Shown piece by piece: positions 20,774 to 28,050 of a DNA stretch of 41,520 nt. A program made the position numbers and the translations under genes. Each line of letters opens with the position of its first letter. Within the stretch, counting starts at the first letter, position 1. The notes beneath the pieces were generated by a model, which saw only the letters and a list, made by a program, of their open reading frames with translations, did not search any database and was not told the DNA's origin. Source of the DNA: a virus; IMG/VR virus record IMGVR_UViG_3300042539_000316, positions 1 to 41,520 of that record, one strand, 5' to 3'.

Positions 20774-21087
20774 TAGGAAATCTCCACTCCAGAGATGTGA
20801 AAGTTAACAGCAGTAGTAGAAGCACTACCTGCAATAGTAGCAGCAGGGCTTGTTGGTGGAATAACCTGTTTCATATCAATTACTGTGGTATCAAAGGCAC
20901 CAACAGATACTGATGATGCAGCAGTTACTCCAGCAATGGTTAATGTAAAGTTAGCCGTGCTAGCAGTAGTATTAGTCACCAACATATTGGTGATTACTGT
21001 AGTAACTGTTGTACTTGGTTGTGTGTATAGGGTTGTGCTTGTTGTTGCTGCTGCTGTTCTAGCCAGCGTTTTAGATGTTACAGCCAT
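20773..21087 (-). CDS. Virion-associated Thr/Ala-rich protein
   Basis: Encodes 104 residues rich in threonine, alanine and serine, strand-like, with a C-terminal VNFHISGVEIS. It lies between fibre genes and probably belongs to the fibre or its attachment. AAAGG is upstream; the stop meets the next start. Confidence 0.7.
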   Translation of the reverse strand: MAVTSKTLARTAAATTSTTLYTQPSTTVTTVITNMLVTNTTASTANFTLTIAGVTAASSVSVGAFDTTVIDMKQVIPPTSPAATIAGSASTTAVNFHISGVEIS

Positions 21088-21106
21088 TAGTTACTGTACC
21101 TTTCTG

Positions 21107-21331
21107 TTAGTTAGAATTATGAGATTGAACTACTTGTCTTGCTATTTCAACTTTATCTTCAGGAACTTCAAATCCAAATCTTAACTTGTCACCTTCAATA
21201 AAGAATCTCGTATCATCAATTATTCTTCCCCTTGAGTTTGTGACTAGTCCCGTCACAGTTATTCCTGCTGCAGTTAATTCATCTGCCAATTTGTGTCCAT
21301 TAAATGTTTGTGGCTTATTAAATATCATCAT
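21107..21331 (-). CDS. Hypothetical protein in fibre cluster
   Basis: Encodes 74 residues with a compact mixed fold (DELTAAGITVTGLV, FIEGDKLRFGFEVPED). Start may be the second Met (21328), which is better spaced from GGAG. Function unknown; location suggests fibre assembly or chaperone. Confidence 0.68.
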   Translation of the reverse strand: MMIFNKPQTFNGHKLADELTAAGITVTGLVTNSRGRIIDDTRFFIEGDKLRFGFEVPEDKVEIARQVVQSHNSN

Positions 21332-21336
21332 TTCTC

Positions 21337-22044
21337 CTATGCGCTTCCTACGAATATAACTTCAAATCTTGCATCAGGTGCGTAGTGATACGCACCTTGG
21401 TTCGTTTCTGTATAAGCATAAACTTGCAAGTAGTCATTGACTGCAAGGTTGCGTGTGACTTGAACATCTGATGCGGTTCTGCCACCGTTATCAGACCTTA
21501 AAAAGAATCTGCGAGCAATTTCTGTACCATTTAAGTATACGCGGATTCCACAAGTTGCAACGGCGTTATCATCATCCCATTGAATTGCAGCATTAATCAA
21601 GTAATAACCTGCTTTTCCTGATGGAATAGTTATTCGGTCCGTATTAGAAGAAGTGCTGTGATAGCCACCAACATCAAATAATTCTTGGTTCCAAGTAATA
21701 AGAGTGCTACCACCTGCACCGATTTCAAAGTTTCCTGGGTCCGTTCCATAAAGCGAACATCCTGAAAAGGAAGAACCACCAGCAGCAGGCGCAGCCCACT
21801 TCAACCCAGTGCTTTCCGCAGAGTCAACCGTAAGAAGGTAGCCTGCAGTAGATGCTACTGTCAGCTTAGAGAAAGTATCTGCACCTGTTCCAACTACTAA
21901 ATCACCTTTGGCATCTATAGCAGTAGCCATAGAGTTAGTAACTGTTACCGTGCCTGATGTACCACCACCTGTGATACCAGTACCTGCGGTAATCCCGTTT
22001 ATATCTGCTGCGAAATTATCCGCAAGCGTTCTTGCTTTTGTCAT
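21337..22044 (-). CDS. Tail fibre with C1q/TNF-like jelly-roll tip
   Basis: Encodes 235 residues. The N-terminal part has an AGTGITGGGTSG turn region and the DAKGDLVVGTGADTF-type motif common in fibres. From about residue 100 the strand pattern (TITWNQELFDVGGYHS, GKAGYYLINAAIQWD, FEVIFVGSA) resembles the C1q-like jelly-roll found at receptor-binding tips. It probably binds host surface. It shares its DAKGD motif region with the preceding fibre gene. Confidence 0.78.
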   Translation of the reverse strand: MTKARTLADNFAADINGITAGTGITGGGTSGTVTVTNSMATAIDAKGDLVVGTGADTFSKLTVASTAGYLLTVDSAESTGLKWAAPAAGGSSFSGCSLYGTDPGNFEIGAGGSTLITWNQELFDVGGYHSTSSNTDRITIPSGKAGYYLINAAIQWDDDNAVATCGIRVYLNGTEIARRFFLRSDNGGRTASDVQVTRNLAVNDYLQVYAYTETNQGAYHYAPDARFEVIFVGSA

Positions 22045-23975
22045 TAGTATGCTCCCATTATAGACATTATTTCAACAGAAGTTAAATCTGGTTCTGGTAC
22101 TGCAGCCCAGACTAATCCTGTTGCGGTGCTTGAGTCAGCCTTGAGATAATATCCGTTAGTGCCAACTGTTAATTTGCCAGGGGTATCTGCCGAAGTTGCC
22201 ACCAATAAATCACCTTTAGCATCAAAGAGTGAGTTAGGAATTGCAGTAGCAACATCAAATGCTGTAAAGGTAATAATCTCCAGCACATCGTTGGCTGCTA
22301 GAGCAGGGCTTAAAGATGCAATGCTTGTGCCGTTAGTTGCTGTGTAGTCTTGAGCACGAACTAGCAATACACCATTTAGGTATACTTGCTCCTTGCCTAC
22401 TAGGTAGGAAAGGGTATTGCCATTGTCGTCTACACCTGACTCAGATGTTTCTCCGCCTGCTGCGGTAAACCTAAAGCGGAAGATTGATGCTGTAGATGAG
22501 ATACCACCCCAAGCAGTACCGCTCCAGACATACATCTGGTTATCAACTGTGTTCCAGTAAAGAGCACCAGTAAGAAGTGCGTTACCATCATTATCTAAAG
22601 TAGGTGGAGTTGACTTAGCACCAAGGTATCTATCATCAAAGGAATCATAAGAAGCAGCAGCGCTGGTTGCTGATGTTGCTGCGCTGTTAGCGCTAGTCAA
22701 AGCAGATGATGCTGAAGTGCTAGCACTAGAGGCTGATGTGGCTGCTGATGTTGCTGATGTAGCAGCAGCAGATGCTGAGTTAGATGCTGTCGTAGCATAA
22801 GCAGCAATAGATGCTACAGAAGCAGCAGCAGTAATAGCATCAGCGCTAGCAGAGTTAGCAGAAGTCAGAGCGCTAGATGCGCTAGTTGCTGCAGATGAAG
22901 CACTTGTCGCTGCAGCAGTAGCACTAGCAGCAGCGCTTGTAGCGCTGGTTGCAGCAGCAGTTGCGCTTGCTGCAGCAGATGTTGCAGAGGTTGCAGCAGC
23001 GGTCTGCGATGTTAATGCAGATGCAGCGCTTGTAGCAGCAGCGGTTTGTGATACCAACGCACTTGCTGCGGATGTGGCAGCTGCTGTTTGTGATGTTAAT
23101 GCTGAAGCTGCAGAGGTAGCAGCGCTTGTTGCACTAGTAGCTGCTGAAGTTTGAGATGTTAAAGCACTTGCTGCTGAAGTCGCTGCTGCAGTTTGTGAAG
23201 TTAGAGCAGAAGCTGCAGAGGTTGCTGCAGCAGTGGCTGAGTTTGCAGCTGATGTAGCAGATGTTTGAATAGTAGCCACTGAGTTAGCAGCGGATGTTGC
23301 TGAAGTTAGAGCGGACGCTGCAGAGGTTGCTGCTGCTGTAGCACTAGATGCTGCTGCCGTTGCCGAGCTTGCTGCAGCGGTTACTTGAGCGTCAGCAAAG
23401 TCTTTACGAACAGCATCGCTAGATGATGTTGGTGTAGCAAGATTAGTAATCTTAAATCCACCAGCAGATAAATCAGAACCTAAAGTTGCGGTGGAGTATG
23501 TGCCACCAGTAATTGTTGCGGTAGATGTAAACGTACCGCTGATTGTTGCACCAGCAATAGTTGGTGTGTTAACTGTTGGTGATGTAAGAGTTTTAGAAGC
23601 CAGGGTCTGTGCTCCACCTGTGCCAACAATATCTCCAGTTACTCCATGTGCAGAAGTTGCTGCTTCATGTGAACGAAAATCAGAAAAGTCCAATGCAGAA
23701 ACACCGTGTTCTACAATTGCGCCAATTGAGTGTGCCTTGGAGCTTGTGCCATCAACGCCACGAGTTACCGTATATGCAGTACCAACGAGGGCGGTTACCG
23801 TTACGATTTCTTCGTTAGCGGTATCCTTTTCAAGAATAAGTGTGAATGGATACTGCGATGGTAAACCAGAAGCAGCAGCCAGCGACAAGCTTGTGCTTGT
23901 CGTGCTAGCGTCAATAGCGCTAGACAGTGTTGTCTTAGCAGCGGTTGAGCTATAATAACGTGCAATTGTTGGCAT
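22044..23975 (-). CDS. Long Ala/Ser/Thr-repeat tail fibre
   Basis: Encodes 643 residues. An N-terminal domain of about 190 residues (tail attachment, with a GTAYTVTRGVDGT motif) is followed by about 230 residues of imperfect repeats on ATSAASAL(T/S)SQTAA, forming a long shaft probably of triple-stranded coiled coil, then a C-terminal globular part with YLNGVLLV and the DAKGDLLVATSADTPGK motif. GAGGTAATAC precedes the start. The repeats predict unstable length. Confidence 0.82.
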   Translation of the reverse strand: MPTIARYYSSTAAKTTLSSAIDASTTSTSLSLAAASGLPSQYPFTLILEKDTANEEIVTVTALVGTAYTVTRGVDGTSSKAHSIGAIVEHGVSALDFSDFRSHEAATSAHGVTGDIVGTGGAQTLASKTLTSPTVNTPTIAGATISGTFTSTATITGGTYSTATLGSDLSAGGFKITNLATPTSSSDAVRKDFADAQVTAAASSATAAASSATAAATSAASALTSATSAANSVATIQTSATSAANSATAAATSAASALTSQTAAATSAASALTSQTSAATSATSAATSAASALTSQTAAATSAASALVSQTAAATSAASALTSQTAAATSATSAAASATAAATSATSAAASATAAATSASSAATSASSALTSANSASADAITAAASVASIAAYATTASNSASAAATSATSAATSASSASTSASSALTSANSAATSATSAAASYDSFDDRYLGAKSTPPTLDNDGNALLTGALYWNTVDNQMYVWSGTAWGGISSTASIFRFRFTAAGGETSESGVDDNGNTLSYLVGKEQVYLNGVLLVRAQDYTATNGTSIASLSPALAANDVLEIITFTAFDVATAIPNSLFDAKGDLLVATSADTPGKLTVGTNGYYLKADSSTATGLVWAAVPEPDLTSVEIMSIMGAY

Positions 23976-23978
23976 GTA

Positions 23979-24878
23979 TTACCTCGTATACTGTATTGTG
24001 TTTAGGAAGTTGGCTTGTTGCTTAGCGATTTCTTCTGCCAAACGAACGGTGTAAAGCTGGAACAAATACTTTGCAGCATTGGTAGAAGCACCAGCTTGGA
24101 CTGGTTGGTCTAGGGCATCTGCAGATACTGTAGTTGCTGTAACCTTTCCAGGGTCTACTGTTGTAAGTAGGCGATACATAGCACCGAAGCGAACGACATC
24201 TTCGCAAGATGCTGGAAGACCACTAACAGTTAACTCTTGGTTATCTGTAATAACTGTTGGGAACTTTGTATATTGAACATTGACTGTACGACCAGGCATT
24301 GGTGATTCTTTTAGAATCAAAGCTTGCTTGATTGTTGAAGTAGTGGTGTCATAATAATTTTTATCGACTCGATAGTTTTTAATAATCTGCCATACGCCTG
24401 TTGAGTCTGGGACATCCCATGAGATACCAACAACATCTTCTAACGCATCTGGCAGTAGGTATGAATAATCAGCGCCATTAAAAGTAAATGTATGGTATGT
24501 AATAACTGGGAAGTTCATTGCTTTAATAGTTTCGTTAATCGCTCGCTTAACTTGATTGCGAGGAAAGATTGGGTTGTTGCGTACAACCGAACCAGTTACA
24601 TGGCTTGTTGCTGTAGTACCACGCCAGCCACGACCAATAATATTGCCAGTAGTTCCAAGAACTTGGATAGTACCGCTGGTTGGAATAATCTTCTTTAAGT
24701 AAATTAGTTCATCATCTATCTCAACGATGCCCTTGCTCAGCGCAGTAGCATCATCAACCAACATGGTTGCGTCGCCAGCAGTTGTGGCGCTGGTAATAAC
24801 CGTAACGGATTCTTGATTCTTGACGTAAGAATTAACTTCGCCAAGGGTCTGTTCGGTCAGCTGGTTTAGTGTTGCCAT
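23979..24878 (-). CDS. Tail connector / adaptor-like protein
   Basis: Encodes 299 residues. The N-terminal part (VEIDDELIYLKK, GRGWRGTTATSH) is a strand-rich domain seen in some connector and fibre-base proteins. Then a helical segment and a C-terminal helix rich in Gln/Ala. Its position between head genes and fibres, in a phage with few tail genes, suggests a gp11-like tail connector. The assignment is from context. Confidence 0.66.
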   Translation of the reverse strand: MATLNQLTEQTLGEVNSYVKNQESVTVITSATTAGDATMLVDDATALSKGIVEIDDELIYLKKIIPTSGTIQVLGTTGNIIGRGWRGTTATSHVTGSVVRNNPIFPRNQVKRAINETIKAMNFPVITYHTFTFNGADYSYLLPDALEDVVGISWDVPDSTGVWQIIKNYRVDKNYYDTTTSTIKQALILKESPMPGRTVNVQYTKFPTVITDNQELTVSGLPASCEDVVRFGAMYRLLTTVDPGKVTATTVSADALDQPVQAGASTNAAKYLFQLYTVRLAEEIAKQQANFLNTIQYTR

Positions 24879-25129
24879 TATGCTTGCGCTGCCCTTCCAA
24901 TAAGGTCAGATGCTCTGACCGCTTTTTGAATGTCTTTCATTTTTGTCGTAGCAGGCTGGATGCCTTGTTTGCGAGCATCACGATAAGCGCTTAGTTCCTT
25001 ATCGGTATTTTTAATATCAGCTAACACGGTTAAATTAGCAATACTAAGATTAGCTGCACGGAGGCAGTCACCCCAAGACTCATGGTCTTGAGTTGGGCAT
25101 CCAGTCCTACACTTCGACAATATACTCAC
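24878..25129 (-). CDS. Small structural-block protein
   Basis: Encodes 83 residues. The start has CRTGC and a further Cys in WGDCLRAA, then helices. GTG start with AGGA 4 bases upstream, inside the preceding gene's 3' end. Function unknown; a possible minor head or completion protein. Confidence 0.66.
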   Translation of the reverse strand: MSILSKCRTGCPTQDHESWGDCLRAANLSIANLTVLADIKNTDKELSAYRDARKQGIQPATTKMKDIQKAVRASDLIGRAAQA

Positions 25130-25361
25130 CGTATCCTGCAGCGGTTAACTCCGCTGCCTCTGCGTCTGTAATGGGGTTTTCGTATCCACCACGAAGAACT
25201 CTGTCATAAGTAGCAAGACTGCTGTCTTGCGGGGAAACTATGGTTGACCAAGTTCCGTTACTTTTGACAACTGTTTTTCCCCAGCCATACGAAACAAACC
25301 ATAGGTCATATTGACGACCAAGCTTAATTGTCATTGTTGGACCGCGGAAAATTTTTGCCAT
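25107..25361 (-). CDS. Small structural-block protein
   Basis: Encodes 84 residues, strand-rich in the first half (YDLWFVSYGWGKTVV). Overlaps the next gene by 23 bases. Function unknown, perhaps a head-completion or connector subunit. Confidence 0.68.
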   Translation of the reverse strand: MAKIFRGPTMTIKLGRQYDLWFVSYGWGKTVVKSNGTWSTIVSPQDSSLATYDRVLRGGYENPITDAEAAELTAAGYGEYIVEV

Positions 25362-25364
25362 TAG

Positions 25365-25658
25365 TTATTTATACATCTGTCTTCCGCCACCACCACGTGG
25401 CTTCTTTGGCTGTGCCAAACTTGGCTTAGCAATACGAGCATCAGCGCCCTGACCTTTAGCTGCAGTAGCACGACGTGTTCCATACATACGCTTGATTGCT
25501 TCTTGATACTCAGCATTGGTAGATGTCTGAGCTTTCTTAAGTGAAGCTGTCATTCCTCTTGCTTTGATTTTATCAATTGTTGATTGACTTACTTTAAGTT
25601 TTGGTGTTGCTTTTTTCTTTATACGAACACCAATTGGTTTCTTTCCGATTCCTGGCAT
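25365..25658 (-). CDS. Small basic structural-block protein
   Basis: Encodes 97 residues, very basic, with KKKATPKLKVSQ near the start and a Gly-rich GGGGRQMYK end. ATG at 25658 chosen with AAGGAAAA upstream; GTG at 25667 is possible. It is one of four adjacent basic proteins after the capsid, probably nucleic-acid or capsid associated. Confidence 0.66.
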   Translation of the reverse strand: MPGIGKKPIGVRIKKKATPKLKVSQSTIDKIKARGMTASLKKAQTSTNAEYQEAIKRMYGTRRATAAKGQGADARIAKPSLAQPKKPRGGGGRQMYK

Positions 25659-25660
25659 GT

Positions 25661-25945
25661 TTACCACTTTTCCTTATCCGCCCAATATGCAGCGCTTAGT
25701 TTTCCTTTTGCTATATTTTTTGCATGACGAGCTTTGAAACTTTTGCGTTTTTTAGCCATAGTAGTTGACTCACCAGGTTTTGGTGCGCCAGCAGTTTTAG
25801 CTCCTTGCTCGCCAAATCTAATTGTTTTGACAGTTGACCCAACTTTTGCCACGACGACATGAGATTTCTTTGGGTGAGTAGGGGTAGCTTTTGGTCTATT
25901 AAAACCAGATACTCCAGCTCTTTTAATTCTTGGGTCTGTTGTCAT
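25661..25945 (-). CDS. Small basic protein of a phage virion-associated family
   Basis: Encodes 94 residues. HVVVAKVGSTVKTIRFG followed by KRKSFKARHAKNIAKG and AAYWADKEKW resembles a family of small basic phage proteins of unknown role near head genes. Frame from a TTG at 25963 is possible; ATG at 25945 has GGAGAG at a long spacing. Confidence 0.7.
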   Translation of the reverse strand: MTTDPRIKRAGVSGFNRPKATPTHPKKSHVVVAKVGSTVKTIRFGEQGAKTAGAPKPGESTTMAKKRKSFKARHAKNIAKGKLSAAYWADKEKW

Positions 25946-26075
25946 TTTTTTTATACTCTCCAACTTTTCCTAATACCGACTGGATTCGCCCATCTTTACG
26001 AAGACGGACGACTCGTCCGTCTTTTATTTGTATCGGATTGAAGCCATGATGTGGCTTGTACTTACCAGACGACAT
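25923..26075 (-). CDS. Small basic protein
   Basis: Encodes 50 residues, basic (MSSGKYKPHHGFNPIQIK start), with a GRVVRLRKDGRI strand pair. TAATG coupling to the upstream gene. Overlaps the next start. Function unknown. Confidence 0.62.
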   Translation of the reverse strand: MSSGKYKPHHGFNPIQIKDGRVVRLRKDGRIQSVLGKVGEYKKNDNRPKN

Positions 26076-26197
26076 TACTTTTTCTTTAGCTTAGGCTTCT
26101 TTACTGCCATTTTCTTGCCAGTCTTCTTGGCTTCCATCTTAGCCATTGCCATACCTTTTGCAGTATATGGAAATTTTTTCTTTCCTACCTTCGGCAT
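26075..26197 (-). CDS. Very small lysine-rich protein
   Basis: Encodes 40 residues, about 40 percent lysine, ending KKPKLKKK. TAATG coupling on both sides. Composition suggests DNA contact inside the capsid. Confidence 0.6.
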   Translation of the reverse strand: MPKVGKKKFPYTAKGMAMAKMEAKKTGKKMAVKKPKLKKK

Positions 26198-26397
26198 TAC
26201 TCTTCTCCCTTTTCACTAAACTCTGGTTCTTCTAATTCCCAATCAGGTAAATGGCGAACCATTAGTTCCCACGCTTCACCTTCGGTAAATCCTGCCTGTG
26301 CAAACGAGTTGTATAGCTCATGTGCTTGTACTGCGTATTGCTGGAGTGGCGTAAAGAAATCAATTGGTAATTCTTCAGCCTTCTTTTTCTTAGCCAT
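26197..26397 (-). CDS. Small structural-block protein
   Basis: Encodes 66 residues: a lysine-rich start (AKKKKAEE), a helical middle with YAVQAHELYNSFAQAGFTEGEAWELM and an acidic tail. AAGGAGAT precedes the start. It is the first gene after the capsid and may be a minor head protein. Confidence 0.68.
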   Translation of the reverse strand: MAKKKKAEELPIDFFTPLQQYAVQAHELYNSFAQAGFTEGEAWELMVRHLPDWELEEPEFSEKGEE

Positions 26398-26412
26398 TTA
26401 TCTCCTTATGTG

Positions 26413-26438
26413 GAGAGGGGTGGTTGCCCACCCCTCTC
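26413..26438. other. 11-bp perfect hairpin after the capsid gene
   Basis: GAGAGGGGTGG, loop TTGC, CCACCCCTCTC. Read leftward the next bases are CACATAAGG with no U-run, so it is not a standard terminator; it may slow or partly stop polymerase, or protect the 3' end of the capsid transcript so capsid mRNA is abundant. Confidence 0.65.
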
Positions 26439-26448
26439 ACTAAGTAAA

Positions 26449-27426
26449 CTACGCTGTTGCGATGCTTGACTTGGTCTGGATGACGTAACGTGCTTCCTTG
26501 CGGAAGATGTTCCATCCGAGTAGACCCTTCCAACCCGCTGGGCGGAAGCGCATCAACTTATCTGTCACAGGACCGATAACTGTCTTTGGCTCGTAAGAAA
26601 CAGCCTCAAGAAGAGCCTGCTTTCCGAGAAGAACAGTTGCGTATACCTTTGAAGTGCCAGAGCCAGATACTGACTCACAGCGTGGAGATTCGATATAACG
26701 AACTTGGTCGAAGATACCGATTTCACCATTCCAAAGGTTGGCAACGCCAGCCTCTGTATAGGTGTGAGGCAACTGCCATACAGCAGAACCAGAGCTCTGA
26801 GCTTCGGAACGAAGGTCATAAGATACATCTGGGTGAATTAGTGCTGTGTAGAGTCCGCCATCACGTGGCTGTACGTTTGCGCCACGAAGCTTGGCAACAC
26901 CTTTACGTGCAAGAGCAGCGGTTAGGTATGCAGCTGTGGTGCTTGAAGATACGTTCTCACCGTTGATGGTTGATTCATCAGCGGATGATGTTCCTGTATA
27001 ACGCATTGTTGCGAGAGAGGTGAGCTTGGTCCAAACTAGGGAGTCAAGCGAGTCACGCATGTTGAATGACAACATGTCTGCAACAGCTGGGTCGATTGCT
27101 GAGATTGACTCAAGAGCCAAGCGCTCAGTTGTGATTACAGCATTGCCGTATTCATCAACTGTAACATTCACCTTATTGGTGTTGTTAAGTGTTACTGCGT
27201 CTGGGTCTTGTGTCTGAGTTAGTGCAGTAGTTGCACGTGATAGGTCCTGATAGACCTGGAAGACGACGGTGTTACCTGGGTTTGTTACATCGACTGGGCG
27301 CTTGTCCGCAAACTTACGGAACATTGGCTCAGAACGAAGGTTAAACTCAATGTACTTGTCATACGCCGTCTGAATCAAGTTCGACAATGTGCTTGTCGTA
27401 GTTGACGTTGCGGGTGTAGTAGGCAT
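26449..27426 (-). CDS. Major capsid protein, N4-gp56 family
   Basis: Encodes 325 residues. LIQTAYDKYIEFNLRSEP, FADKRPVDVTNPGNTVVFQVYQDL, a central ALIHPDVSYDLRS and a C-terminal FRPAGWKGLLGWNIF match the N4-gp56-type capsid family (HK97 fold). AGAAGGAAAT lies upstream. Scaffold precedes it and small basic proteins follow, the usual order for a head cluster. Confidence 0.88.
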   Translation of the reverse strand: MPTTPATSTTTSTLSNLIQTAYDKYIEFNLRSEPMFRKFADKRPVDVTNPGNTVVFQVYQDLSRATTALTQTQDPDAVTLNNTNKVNVTVDEYGNAVITTERLALESISAIDPAVADMLSFNMRDSLDSLVWTKLTSLATMRYTGTSSADESTINGENVSSSTTAAYLTAALARKGVAKLRGANVQPRDGGLYTALIHPDVSYDLRSEAQSSGSAVWQLPHTYTEAGVANLWNGEIGIFDQVRYIESPRCESVSGSGTSKVYATVLLGKQALLEAVSYEPKTVIGPVTDKLMRFRPAGWKGLLGWNIFRKEARYVIQTKSSIATA

Positions 27427-27460
27427 GATTTCCTTCTATTAGGGTTGACTTATGGACTTG

Positions 27461-27910
27461 TCAGTTTCTAAGTAAGTTACCTAGCTCCTCTGGTGAAGTT
27501 GCATTTGCAATTCGAGAAGCAAGGTCTTGACCCACGAATGGGTCAATACTGTCATTATCGAAATCTGACATTTGCTCATATGCTTGAGCATCAGGAGATT
27601 CCTCTCCTTCTTCAACGGCTTCGATTCCAAAAGCTTCGCCGTATTCATTTAACCATTCAGCAACTGCATCCTCGTCGGCTTCAATGTCCGATGGAATAAA
27701 TGCTGCGATTCTTGGATTGAGTCCGAAACTTTCTAAGATTTCACCAACTGAAGCTTCATGACTATATTCAGTAATCTCCGCTAGGATTTCATCACGTTCT
27801 TTAACTTGCTTAGAAAGTGCGTCAATCTGTTTGCGAAGTTTCTTGACTAAGTCAGTACCGCTACCTAGGTCTTCATCTTCGAAGTCGTACTCGTTATATT
27901 CTTCTGCCAT
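27461..27910 (-). CDS. Scaffolding-like protein
   Basis: Encodes 149 residues: strongly acidic, with a coiled-coil segment (LVKKLRKQIDALSKQVKERDEIL, in part) near residues 20-43 and a C-terminal helix (PEELGNLLRN). Acidity, helices and position before the capsid are typical of scaffolding proteins. AGGGAGAAAAAC is upstream. Confidence 0.8.
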   Translation of the reverse strand: MAEEYNEYDFEDEDLGSGTDLVKKLRKQIDALSKQVKERDEILAEITEYSHEASVGEILESFGLNPRIAAFIPSDIEADEDAVAEWLNEYGEAFGIEAVEEGEESPDAQAYEQMSDFDNDSIDPFVGQDLASRIANATSPEELGNLLRN

Positions 27911-27933
27911 TGTTTTTCTCCCTATTAGTAGTT

Positions 27934-27950
27934 AAACCCTCATCGGGTTT
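27934..27950. terminator. Weak hairpin before the scaffold gene
   Basis: AAACCC, loop TCATC, GGGTTT lies in the 140-bp gap (27911-28050). Leftward the tail is AACTACTAAT, so termination would be weak. A wider inverted repeat GTGATG...CATCAC (27993-27998 and 28016-28021) precedes it. The gap may hold a capsid-specific promoter, but no consensus is clear. Confidence 0.35.
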
Positions 27951-28050
27951 TGCACCACACGTACTTATCACAAGGGGTAGTGATTCGTAGACGTGATGAC
28001 TTCCAGGCTTATACACATCACCAGGGCTGGACGGTCTGGGATGGAATCTA

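Noticed and set aside
23491-23955. 154-codon rightward frame opposite the long fibre
   Set aside because: Antisense to a well-supported fibre gene within a leftward operon; no ribosome site or promoter.
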